From Janthinobacterium sp. (GTDB taxonomy: Bacteria; Pseudomonadota; Gammaproteobacteria; Burkholderiales; Burkholderiaceae_D): a DNA stretch of 8,265 bases. The notes beneath the pieces were generated by a model. The model was not told the origin of the DNA, ran no database searches, and saw only the letters and a list, made by a program, of their open reading frames with translations. The position numbers and the translations under genes are program-made. Shown in pieces: positions 1 through 6,182 of the stretch; position 1 is the stretch's first letter, and each line of letters begins with the position of its first letter. Where the stretch lies: positions 40,898 through 49,162 of the forward strand of contig DMYQ01000198.1 in assembly GCA_003482555.1 (NCBI GenBank). Direction: 5' to 3'.

Positions 1-149
1 CATCCCGCGGCGCCGTCGCGCGCGGTGGGGAAAGCGGTCGATCGGACGGCCCCGCTCTGGCGCGTTGACGGCGCTCCCGCCTCGCGAGGCCAGTCGCGCT
101 TGGCGCCGCCGGCCGGGAAGTTGCAGGGGCCACGAAAGTGTGGTTTTTC

Positions 150-163
150 CAACACAAGTGTTG
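150..163. repeat. Short perfect inverted repeat (CAACAC / GTGTTG)
   Basis: The arms CAACAC and GTGTTG are perfectly complementary around a 2-base AA centre. It lies at the edge of a local AT-rich patch (about 141-192), which also contains the 8-bp palindrome GAAATTTC at 186-193. The size and symmetry would suit a dimeric repressor site, but no gene start follows closely, so a role is speculative and a chance occurrence is possible. Confidence 0.25.
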
Positions 164-525
164 TATTTATGCAATATGAAAAGATGAAATTTCGATGCGG
201 GAATGGTGCGCGCGGGGCCCGATTGGATGCCGAAAACCGGCTTTCACCGAACGGCGCGGGCAGGCGCAGGCGCTCCGGCGCTGCACTGCAGCAAATTCCT
301 GCCATCTATTGCGATTCATGCGATGTATATACAAGGGCGCCACACGCTGGCTCATCCTTTCCAGTTCCGGTCCGTCTTGCGCGAGTAATGGTGTGGTGCC
401 GGCGGGGCTGTTCCCGTCGTCAATTGGGTGGCGCGTGTCAGGCCGCTGGCGGAAGCGATCGGCGTGGTGGCGGCGCATCGGGAATGCACGTATAAATTGT
501 TAAATATTGTTTTCTAATATAGCAT

Positions 526-544
526 GAAATTTGCATCAAATTTC
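526..544. promoter_or_regulatory. Perfect 8-bp palindrome, operator-like
   Basis: The arms GAAATTTG (526-533) and CAAATTTC (537-544) are perfectly complementary across a 3-base CAT spacer. The symmetry is that of a dimeric helix-turn-helix operator. It lies 115 bases upstream of the start codon of the Sel1-repeat gene, just upstream of its candidate promoter, so it could control that gene. There is no run of T after it, so a terminator is unlikely. The binding protein cannot be named from sequence. Confidence 0.4.
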
Positions 545-610
545 CATGAAGCGGGTGGCGACCGGAATAGCGATTGTCGTCTGCCGCAATACATGCGAAC
601 ACGGGCTGCT

Positions 611-640
611 TTGCAATGGGCGGGCCATCCTGAAAATAAT
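611..640 (+). promoter_or_regulatory. Candidate sigma-70 promoter of the Sel1-repeat gene
   Basis: TTGCAA (611-616) matches the -35 consensus at 4 of 6 positions, and AATAAT (635-640) matches the -10 consensus at 5 of 6, with an 18-base spacer. Transcription would start near 647, leaving a leader of only about a dozen bases before the ATG at 659. That suits the absence of a strong ribosome binding site there. AT-rich sequence at 491-525 (TATAAA, TAATAT) offers alternative -10 elements without good -35 partners. Confidence 0.35.
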
Positions 641-658
641 TTTTCCGCGAGTCAGAAA

Positions 659-1471
659 ATGAAAAAACTAGCTTTGGCAGTGTGTCTATTGCTGACATTT
701 GGGCGCGCCGGCGCCGACGAGTTGGCCGATGCGCAAACGCTCTGGGAGACAAAGGATTTCATCCACGCTTTCCAGGGCTTTACGCGATTGGCCAATGCCG
801 GCAACGCCGCCGCGCAACTGCAGTTGGGCGAGATGTATGGTTTTGGCGAGGGCACGCCGGAGGATGCGAGCAAGGCCGTGTACTGGCTGAAACAGGCGGC
901 CGAGCACGGCAACCGGGAAGCGCCGCAGTCGCTGGCCCTGCTGCAAGAGCGGGGCGCGCGCAAGGCCGAGATCGCCTATTACACGACGCATTTCGATGGC
1001 GCCGCCGTCGCCTACGACAAGTTCGCCTGCGTGCGCCCGACCATCCCGGCCGTGTCGACCAAGAATGCCGAAATCGTCTCGGTGAATGCCGGCATCAACG
1101 CCTGGTCGGAATGCTACGGGCGCTTTGTGCGCAATTTGAATGGCGCTTTGCCGGCGGAGAAAACCATTCCGGCCGACATCCTCAAATTGATGAGTAACGA
1201 AGAATTCATTCGTGCCGGATTACAGATCAATGCCAAATATTCCGCTATCGCCGGCGCGGCGCAGAAAATAGCGGATCAAATTGGCGTCGAGAGTGGCGCC
1301 TGGAAAACAGCCACCGAAAAATTCGTTGCGGAGAATAATGCAAAGGTGCTGGCGCAAAAAACCGCCAACGCTGCCAACTACGATCAATTCGCACGGGAAG
1401 TACAAGATAACTTGCAAAGAAAATCGGAGGCCACGCGTGCCGTCAGTACAAAATCGGCGCCAATAAAATAA
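659..1471 (+). CDS. Exported Sel1-repeat protein of unknown function
   Basis: Encodes 270 residues. The frame stays open back to an ATG at 524, but the start at 659 is preferred because it begins a classical signal peptide: MKK, a hydrophobic core LALAVCLLLTF, and a likely signal peptidase I site A-G-A before D20. The mature protein is therefore probably periplasmic. Residues 23-49 look like a TPR-type helix pair, residues 50-84 form one clear Sel1 repeat (AQLQLGEMYGFGEG...ASKAVYWLKQAAEHG), and 86-99 a partial second one. Sel1 repeats form alpha-solenoids that mediate protein-protein contacts. Residues 100-270 match no domain I recognise; they are helical in character, lysine/alanine-rich at the end, and hold the only two mature cysteines (C124 and C152), which could form a disulfide. 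The stop is followed by a gap of 571 bases, so the gene is probably monocistronic. It is not a lipoprotein, because C9 lies in a poor lipobox context. Signal peptide and Sel1 assignment are firm; function is unknown. Confidence 0.85.
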   Translation: MKKLALAVCLLLTFGRAGADELADAQTLWETKDFIHAFQGFTRLANAGNAAAQLQLGEMYGFGEGTPEDASKAVYWLKQAAEHGNREAPQSLALLQERGARKAEIAYYTTHFDGAAVAYDKFACVRPTIPAVSTKNAEIVSVNAGINAWSECYGRFVRNLNGALPAEKTIPADILKLMSNEEFIRAGLQINAKYSAIAGAAQKIADQIGVESGAWKTATEKFVAENNAKVLAQKTANAANYDQFAREVQDNLQRKSEATRAVSTKSAPIK

Positions 1472-1518
1472 TTGCGAACGATATGATGGTTTTGCCGCGA
1501 CGCGCAACGATGGCGCGC

Positions 1519-1547
1519 GATTTAATATTCAGCTTGAATATTAAATC
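1519..1547. repeat. Perfect 13-bp AT-rich inverted repeat with 3-base centre
   Basis: The arms GATTTAATATTCA (1519-1531) and TGAATATTAAATC (1535-1547) are exact reverse complements around GCT. It starts 48 bases after the stop codon of the Sel1-repeat gene. The stem is mostly A-T with no trailing T-run, so it is a poor intrinsic terminator in either direction. It could be an operator, or a REP-like or miniature-element hairpin. The right arm continues into CAGACCC, but the left flank lacks the complement of this. Confidence 0.65.
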
Positions 1548-1616
1548 AGACCCTGTTGCGGGGCGTTCCATACGCGCTCGTTGAGTGCGCGGCGTCGTGG
1601 GGGACGCTGGTGGGCC

Positions 1617-1651
1617 GAGCGTGGGGCGCCTTGCCACAGAGTGTGGGGCGC
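1617..1651. repeat. 13-bp direct repeat with 22-bp period
   Basis: GAGCGTGGGGCGC (1617-1629) recurs as GAGTGTGGGGCGC (1639-1651), 12 of 13 bases identical. The 22-base period is close to two helical turns, so both copies face the same side of the DNA, as in tandem activator sites. It lies about 400 bases upstream of the receptor start codon. Chance similarity in GC-rich DNA cannot be excluded. Confidence 0.4.
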
Positions 1652-1971
1652 GGCGCTTTTGTCGCATGGAGAGTCCGTCACACAGCTCATGCCGCAGGCG
1701 AAAAATCATTTATCGATAGTTAATTTCATAATTTTTCGGCGCATTAAATTTGTGCATTGCCGCACCGTTTTGGGGTGGCGTGCCAATTTCGCTTTTTGCT
1801 GGTGCAGGAACTGTTGTTTCTGCGCACGAACAGAATTGGAGTATTGACACTGTTCCTTTTGATATGTTTCCATGTGACGCATGGTTGGGAGATTACTGTA
1901 TCGCGACCCAACCGAAAATCTTCCGTAAAAGCAGGAGATGTCGCACCAAGACCGAGACGTCAAAAAACGTA

Positions 1972-2000
1972 TTGAACAAAAATTGGTGTGTCAATTTTAC
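1972..2000 (+). promoter_or_regulatory. Candidate promoter overlapping an inverted repeat, upstream of the receptor
   Basis: TTGAAC (1972-1977) and TTTTAC (1995-2000) are spaced by 17 bases and give partial -35 and -10 matches (4 of 6 and 3 of 6). Between them lies a perfect 7-bp inverted repeat, AAAATTG (1979-1985) and CAATTTT (1992-1998), with a GTGTGT spacer. A repressor bound there would occlude the promoter. The leader would be roughly 35 bases. The -10 match is weak, so the promoter call is tentative; the inverted repeat itself is certain. Confidence 0.3.
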
Positions 2001-2032
2001 ATGAGCTGATCTACCAGAAAAGCTTAACTAAT

Positions 2033-2038
2033 AGGAAA
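2033..2038 (+). promoter_or_regulatory. Ribosome binding site of the TonB-dependent receptor
   Basis: AGGAAA ends four bases before the ATG at 2043, with the AGGA core six bases from it. This good Shine-Dalgarno placement, together with the signal peptide that follows, fixes the start codon. Confidence 0.75.
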
Positions 2039-2042
2039 TCAC

Positions 2043-5000
2043 ATGTTGAGAAAAACTGTTTTAGTGCGCGCGTTGTCGATCGCGTTTGGCGCCGCCGCAC
2101 TGGCTGCAAGCGTGGTCCCGACGGCGATGGCTCAGTCCAACGCGGCCGGTAATATTTACGGCACGGTCGATTCGCCAGCCGGCGCCTCGCTTGTCTTGTT
2201 GAACACCGATACCGGCGCCAAGCGTGCGATCACCCCCGACGCCAGTGGCCGCTACATGGCCACCGCAATGGCGCCGGGCCACTACAAGGTTGAGCTGATG
2301 CGCGGCGGTAAAGTCGCCAACACCACTGAAGTCGACGTTATCGTCGGCCAGGGTGTCGACGCTTCCTTCTCCGCCGGCGCCCCCTCGGTGGTGCAAGCCG
2401 TTCAAGTGACCGGTCGCCGCAACCGCATCGACGTGTCGAGTTCGAACAATGGCGCGACTTTCACCGCCAAGGAACTGGCCAAATTGCCGATCGCGCAAAA
2501 CGTCGACGCGATCATCCAACTGGCGCCAAACACCACCCGTGCCGATTCCCGTTATGCGGCCGGCGCCTCCTTCGGCGGCGGTGGCGCGTCGGAAAACGCG
2601 TACTACATCAACGGTTTCCCAACCACCAATCCGCTGACCCAACTGGGCGCGTCGGAACTGCCTTTCGGCGCGATCTCCCAGGCACAGATCCTGACCGGCG
2701 GTTTCGGCGCCGAGTTCGGCCGTTCGGTCGGTGGCGTGGTCAACATCACCACCAAGAGCGGCACCAACAATTGGGAATTCGGTGTCACCTCGAGCATCGA
2801 GCCGGACGCGCTGCGTTCGAAGGCGAAAGACAGCATGTACCCGGTCACCGGCGCCGTTGAAAACAAGACCACCGACGGCACTTTGTTCCGCCGCAATTCG
2901 GAAAATAAGGCCACCAACAAGACCTATGGCGGTTACCTCGGCGGTCCGATCATCAAGGACAAGCTGTTCATGTTCGCTGCCGTCGAAACGAAGAAAAACA
3001 ATTCCGAGGGCACCAACGCGTTCAACAGCTCGCTCGGTACTCGTACTTCCTCCTCGAACAGTGTGTCCGGTTGGGAATCGAAGCAAGACGAGATCGACCG
3101 CTACCTGGCCAAGTTCGACTGGAATATCACCGACAATCATCGCCTGGAATTGACCTTCCTCGGCGACACCGCGAAGACCGATCGCCAGTTGGCCGGCTAC
3201 GACTACGCCACCAACACGCGCGGCGCGACGACGGCGTCGCAGCACTACCAAAACAATTCCGACTACAACCCGTCGGTCGGCGCCGATTCGCAAATTTTGC
3301 GCTACACGGGTAATCTGACGGACGACCTGACCGTGACGGCCTTGTACGGCACGAGTAAAACAGTCAACTCGAGCCGCTACGATCAAGTCGGCCCGGCGTC
3401 GACGGGTCCCTTGTTCCAAGTGTCCGCCCCTACGGCCGCGCGGGCCGATGGCTTGAACTACCACAGCTCGCAAGTGCTGTCGGGTTTTGTCTCGCCGGAC
3501 GATGCGTCCAGCAAGATCAAGTCCTCGCGCATCGATCTGGAATATAAAATCGGCCAACACACTCTGCGCGCGGGTATCGACGACAACAAACTGTCGTCTT
3601 CCGGCGCCGGTGAAGTCTTCGGCGGCGGTGGCCTTTGGACGTACTTCCATGCAAACGATCCGCTGAAACCGGTCAGCGTTGGCGACGGTAATTTGATCGT
3701 TCCCGCAACCGGTGGCGGCCTGGGCACCCAGGGTTACTACGTCAGCAAACGTATTTTCGATGACACGACCCAAGCCGCTTCGGATCAGTCGGCGCAATAC
3801 ATCGAAGACAAATTCCAAGTGACCAAGAACCTGTTGCTGACGGCGGGCTTGCGCGACGAACAGTTCAAAAACAAGAACGGCGACGGTCAAACCTTCCTGG
3901 AAGTGAAGAACCAGATTTCGCCGCGCTTCGCCGCCGCATGGGACGTGTTTGGCGACGCATCGATGAAAGTGTTCGGCAGCGCCGGTCGCTACTCGCTGCA
4001 AATCCCTACCCATCTGGCAGTGCGCGGCGCCAGCCGTTCGCTGAACGTGCGTCAATACTTCACGTACACCGGGACGGACGCCAACGGGCAGCCAACCGGC
4101 CTGAACCCGATGACCGGCGTGTTCTCGACGAACAACGAGTTGGGCCAATCGAAAGATCCGGCGACCTTGACGGCGCTAGATATCAAGCCGACGTATCAGG
4201 ATGAAGTGACCTTGGGCTTTGAAAAAGCGTTTTCGCCGAGTTTGAACTTTGGCGCGAAAGTGACTTACCGCAAGCTGAAGGCAACCATCGATGACTTCTG
4301 CGATCAAACCGTGTTCGATACCTGGTTGGCCAATCATCCGGCCGTCGACGGTTCGAAATGGGGCGGTTTCAATTGCGCGTCGTTCAATCCAGGCCAGGAC
4401 AACACCTTCCTGGTCGATTTCAACAACAGCGGCAAGAACTACACGACGGTTCATCTGACCAAGGCCGATCTCGGTTTCGACGAAGCCAAGCGCACCTACA
4501 CGGCGATCGATCTGTTTGCCGAACATCCGATGCGCAACGGTTGGTACGGCAAGATCAACTACACATGGTCGCGCAGCACCGGCAACACCGAAGGCCAAAC
4601 CAAGTCGGACAACGCACAAACCGACGTGGCCGCGACCTCGACCTGGGATAACTATCCTTTGATGGTTGGCGCCGATGGCCTGTTGCCAAACGATCGCACG
4701 CATCAAGTCAAGGCTTACGGTTTCTACGAGTTGACACCCGAGTGGACCATCGGCGGCAACGGCTTGGCCGCTTCCGGCCGTCCGCGCAGCTGCTTCGGCA
4801 ACCAGCCGAATATTCCTGGCGGCATTCAGGATTACGGTTCGGTGTACTTCTATTGCGACGGTCCTGCTCCACGCGGCAGCCTGGGTCGTTTGCCATGGGA
4901 TATCCGCTTCGACGCCAACTTGTCGTTCCGTCCGCAACAAGTGAAGGGTCTGGCGCTGAAGATCGACGTCTTCAACGTGTTCAACAAGCAGACGGCGCAA

Positions 5001-5120
5001 ACGATCGACGAGACGTATAACCTGGAAGGCACGACCATCTCATCGACTTATGGCCGCGTCATCAGCTACACGGCTCCACGTTCGGTACGCCTGACCGCCG
5101 AGTACAACTACAAGTTCTAA
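2043..5120 (+). CDS. Oar-like TonB-dependent outer-membrane receptor
   Basis: Encodes 1025 residues: a ligand-gated outer-membrane transporter that would be energised by TonB-ExbB-ExbD. Residues 1-30 are a signal peptide ending A-M-A before Q31. Residues 36-110 form a carboxypeptidase-regulatory-like beta-sandwich (GNIYGTVDSPAGASLVL..., then SGRYMATAMAPGHYKVEL). A possible TonB box lies in VQAVQVTG (117-124). The plug spans about 135-245 and closes with the typical GGFGAEFGRSVGGVVNITTKSGTN. The rest is a long beta-barrel ending in an aromatic residue (EYNYKF), the usual outer-membrane insertion signal. The whole protein has only four cysteines, in two close pairs: C753/C778 and C917/C938. The second pair sits in a segment beginning GRPRSCFG and followed by DIRFDANLSF, a layout I associate with Oxalobacteraceae and Xanthomonadaceae receptors. 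The length and domain order suit the Oar-like group rather than short siderophore receptors. No sensor, transporter or enzyme gene adjoins it, so the substrate cannot be inferred. The family is near certain and the ligand unknown. Confidence 0.93.
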   Translation: MLRKTVLVRALSIAFGAAALAASVVPTAMAQSNAAGNIYGTVDSPAGASLVLLNTDTGAKRAITPDASGRYMATAMAPGHYKVELMRGGKVANTTEVDVIVGQGVDASFSAGAPSVVQAVQVTGRRNRIDVSSSNNGATFTAKELAKLPIAQNVDAIIQLAPNTTRADSRYAAGASFGGGGASENAYYINGFPTTNPLTQLGASELPFGAISQAQILTGGFGAEFGRSVGGVVNITTKSGTNNWEFGVTSSIEPDALRSKAKDSMYPVTGAVENKTTDGTLFRRNSENKATNKTYGGYLGGPIIKDKLFMFAAVETKKNNSEGTNAFNSSLGTRTSSSNSVSGWESKQDEIDRYLAKFDWNITDNHRLELTFLGDTAKTDRQLAGYDYATNTRGATTASQHYQNNSDYNPSVGADSQILRYTGNLTDDLTVTALYGTSKTVNSSRYDQVGPASTGPLFQVSAPTAARADGLNYHSSQVLSGFVSPDDASSKIKSSRIDLEYKIGQHTLRAGIDDNKLSSSGAGEVFGGGGLWTYFHANDPLKPVSVGDGNLIVPATGGGLGTQGYYVSKRIFDDTTQAASDQSAQYIEDKFQVTKNLLLTAGLRDEQFKNKNGDGQTFLEVKNQISPRFAAAWDVFGDASMKVFGSAGRYSLQIPTHLAVRGASRSLNVRQYFTYTGTDANGQPTGLNPMTGVFSTNNELGQSKDPATLTALDIKPTYQDEVTLGFEKAFSPSLNFGAKVTYRKLKATIDDFCDQTVFDTWLANHPAVDGSKWGGFNCASFNPGQDNTFLVDFNNSGKNYTTVHLTKADLGFDEAKRTYTAIDLFAEHPMRNGWYGKINYTWSRSTGNTEGQTKSDNAQTDVAATSTWDNYPLMVGADGLLPNDRTHQVKAYGFYELTPEWTIGGNGLAASGRPRSCFGNQPNIPGGIQDYGSVYFYCDGPAPRGSLGRLPWDIRFDANLSFRPQQVKGLALKIDVFNVFNKQTAQTIDETYNLEGTTISSTYGRVISYTAPRSVRLTAEYNYKF

Positions 5121-5134
5121 GCGGACTTGGCGAA

Positions 5135-5154
5135 GCGCCAACGCAAGTTGGCGC
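5135..5154. repeat. 8-bp hairpin with GCAA loop after the receptor stop
   Basis: GCGCCAAC (5135-5142) pairs perfectly with GTTGGCGC (5147-5154) across a GCAA tetraloop. Its left arm can alternatively pair upstream as TTGGCG (5127-5132) with CGCCAA (5136-5141), so two folds compete. It lies 14 bases after the receptor stop codon and just before the main terminator. It has no T-run and would serve as a 3' end stabiliser or folding partner, not as a terminator. Confidence 0.55.
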
Positions 5155-5161
5155 CAGCAAT

Positions 5162-5199
5162 AAAAAAACCCGCCAGCGCAAGCTGGCGGGTTTTTTTTT
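5162..5199. terminator. Strong bidirectional intrinsic terminator between the receptor gene and rsmE
   Basis: The core stem CCCGCCAGC (5169-5177) with GCTGGCGGG (5182-5190) closes a GCAA loop. It is extended by seven A-T pairs (A 5162-5168 with T 5191-5197), giving a perfect 16-bp stem; the T-run continues to 5199. The A-run on the other side becomes the T-run for the minus strand, so it can end both the receptor transcript and the converging rsmE transcript. It lies 41 bases after the receptor stop and 73 bases past the rsmE stop. Confidence 0.93.
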
Positions 5200-5272
5200 G
5201 CGGTGCGCCCGGCATGGGCGCACTCCCGCGACCTTGGTTGCCGAGCGTCCTTTTAATATTGCCGGCTGGCTA

Positions 5273-5998
5273 TTACATGCCGCCCCAGGCGCCGTTCAGC
5301 GCGGCCAGGGCGGCCAGCGCCGCCGTTTCCGTGCGCAAGATGCGCGGCCCCATGCTCAGCGCCAGCGCGCCGTGCGCCAGCGCCAGTTTTTCTTCCGCTT
5401 CGCTGAAGCCGCCTTCCGGGCCCACCATCAGGGTGACGGCTTGCGGCGCCGCATGGCGGGCCCAGTCGGCCAGCGAAACGTCGGCGCGCGGGCTCAGGAT
5501 AATGCGGCGATGCAAGTGCTGCTGGGCTATCCATTGCTGGAATTCATTCAGCGGCGCCAGTCGGGCCAACCGGTTGCGCCCGCTTTGCTCGGACGCCGAC
5601 ACGATCACGCCTTGCCAGTGGGCGTGCTTTTTCTCGGCCCGTTCGGCCGACAGGCGCACCACGCAGCGCTGCGCGGCGAGCGGCACGACGCCGGAAACCC
5701 CCAGTTCGACGGCTTTTTCGATGATCCAGTCCATCTTCGACGCTTCCGGCAAGGCTTGCGCCAGGGTCACGGCATAGGGCAGTTCGGCCTCGCGCGGCGC
5801 GTACGCCTTGAGCTCGGCGCTCACCCGTCTCTTTTCGACGCCGGCCAGGATGGCCGTGTATTCGCCGCCCTCGCCGTTGAACAGGGTGACGGCGTCGCCC
5901 GGCGCCAGGCGTATCACCTGGACGTGGTGGGCGACCGCCTCGGGCAGGTCGATGGTGGCGCCGAGGACGAGGGGGAGGGGGCAGTAAAAACGCGGCAT
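5273..5998 (-). CDS. rsmE: 16S rRNA (uracil1498-N3)-methyltransferase RsmE
   Basis: Encodes 241 residues, a normal length for RsmE, the SPOUT-class enzyme that uses S-adenosylmethionine to methylate N3 of U1498 in 16S rRNA of the 30S subunit. The N-terminus MPRFYCPLPL starts the PUA-like RNA-binding domain, followed by a region resembling the E. coli protein (MDWIIEKAVELGV; EQSGRN at 137-142). The SPOUT knot motifs are GPEGG (193-197) and GPRILRTETA (217-226), which form the cofactor pocket. The frame extends back to an ATG at 6028, but 5998 is chosen because homologues begin here and an AGGA lies six bases upstream. In E. coli and many other bacteria rsmE sits elsewhere, for example near prmA or gshB; here it faces away from tkt and converges on the receptor gene. 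All key motifs are intact. Confidence 0.95.
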   Translation of the reverse strand: MPRFYCPLPLVLGATIDLPEAVAHHVQVIRLAPGDAVTLFNGEGGEYTAILAGVEKRRVSAELKAYAPREAELPYAVTLAQALPEASKMDWIIEKAVELGVSGVVPLAAQRCVVRLSAERAEKKHAHWQGVIVSASEQSGRNRLARLAPLNEFQQWIAQQHLHRRIILSPRADVSLADWARHAAPQAVTLMVGPEGGFSEAEEKLALAHGALALSMGPRILRTETAALAALAALNGAWGGM

Positions 5999-6004
5999 GC
6001 AAAA

Positions 6005-6008
6005 TCCT
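6005..6008 (-). promoter_or_regulatory. Ribosome binding site that sets the rsmE start
   Basis: On the minus strand AGGA is followed by TTTTGC and then the ATG at 5998. This spacing supports the internal start over the upstream in-frame ATG at 6028, which has no comparable site. Confidence 0.65.
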
Positions 6009-6026
6009 GGTGAGGGTGAAGGCGGC

Positions 6027-6063
6027 AAAAACGCGGCAAAAGCGGCGAAAAACGCTATAAAAA
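6027..6063. promoter_or_regulatory. Four A-tracts in helical phase (predicted DNA bend)
   Basis: A-runs at 6027-6031, 6038-6041, 6048-6052 and 6059-6063 have centres spaced 10.5, 10.5 and 11 bases, almost exactly one helical turn. Phased A-tracts are the established cause of intrinsic DNA curvature. Three of the four, plus another at 5986-5993, are part of the repeated octamer AAAAACGC. The stretch lies between the rsmE start and the tkt promoter, so it could influence either one or bind a nucleoid protein. The phasing is seen directly; any function is inferred. Confidence 0.5.
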
Positions 6064-6083
6064 CGCTTTGCCCGACAGCGCAA
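6054..6083 (-). promoter_or_regulatory. Candidate rsmE promoter
   Basis: On the minus strand TTGCGC (6083-6078) and TATAGC (6059-6054) are 18 bases apart, with moderate matches to the -35 and -10 consensus. Transcription would begin near 6047, about 50 bases before the rsmE ATG, so the transcript would start among the A/T-tracts. The match is modest. Confidence 0.3.
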
Positions 6084-6085
6084 TT

Positions 6086-6115
6086 TTAATTCGGACACTC
6101 TTGGTCTGGTAAAAT
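6086..6115 (+). promoter_or_regulatory. Extended -10 promoter of tkt (and probably gap)
   Basis: TAAAAT (6110-6115) matches the -10 consensus at 5 of 6 and is preceded by TGG (6107-6109), the extended -10 motif that can compensate for a weak -35. A partial -35, TTAATT (6086-6091), lies 18 bases upstream. Transcription would start near 6122 and give a leader of about 60 bases. No other element in the 184-base divergent region is as good for this gene. Confidence 0.55.
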
Positions 6116-6182
6116 ACTTAGCTCACGAAGTAGCGCATCCCTACTGCAAACGAATTCACACTCCGCGATCGACCAGACCACC

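Larger units (their letters stand above)
1..658. other. Non-coding stretch with no supportable gene
   Basis: No reading frame here has a protein-like composition, a convincing ribosome binding site or a family motif. The first 130 or so bases are very GC-rich and could be the flank of a gene outside the window, but I recognise none. Several short perfect palindromes are visible: GCCTCGCGAGGC at 79-90, a 6-bp inverted repeat at 150-163, TGTATATACA at 324-333, and GCCG/CGGC arms at 229-241 followed by TTT. From about 485 the composition turns sharply AT-rich, as expected of the control region of the next gene. Open frames in the GC-rich part are best explained by the scarcity of stop codons at high GC. 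Confidence 0.6.
1472..2042. other. 571-base gap with repeats and the receptor promoter region
   Basis: No gene is supported here: the short frames have no family resemblance and no plausible ribosome binding sites. It contains, in order, a 13-bp inverted repeat (1519-1547), a GC-rich part with a 13-bp direct repeat (1617-1651), and an AT-rich part from about 1700. That last part has the palindrome TATCGATA (1711-1718), an isolated CATAAT hexamer (1727-1732), a 5-bp inverted repeat CCATG/CATGG (1870-1884), and a candidate promoter close to the receptor gene. Such a long upstream region is compatible with regulated expression of the receptor, but no regulator gene is present in the window. Confidence 0.6.

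Noticed and set aside
25..495. 156-codon open frame in the left region, plus overlapping frames on both strands
   Set aside because: No ribosome binding site, no family resemblance, composition changing with local GC, and it crosses AT-rich control-like sequence.
524..658. Upstream extension of the Sel1-repeat gene to the ATG at 524
   Set aside because: It would bury the signal peptide 45 residues inside the protein and run through a palindrome and the candidate promoter.
1597..1648. Possible G-quadruplex from four G-runs
   Set aside because: The loops are long (about 8, 8 and 18 bases), so a stable quadruplex is unlikely.
1844..1849. Perfect -35 hexamer TTGACA upstream of the receptor
   Set aside because: No acceptable -10 element lies 15-19 bases downstream; the nearest TGATAT-like hexamer is only about 10 bases away.
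2061..4148. 695-codon open frame antisense to the receptor gene
   Set aside because: It is a codon-bias shadow: the translation is a low-complexity mixture of A, G, V, R and Q without domains, and the sense strand encodes an intact receptor.
5127..6013. Plus-strand open frames across rsmE (5127-5777 and 5198-6013)
   Set aside because: They begin within or next to the terminator and are antisense to a gene with all its catalytic motifs intact.
5999..6028. Ten-residue N-terminal extension of RsmE
   Set aside because: Homologues start at MPRFY-like sequence and the AGGA site serves the ATG at 5998.
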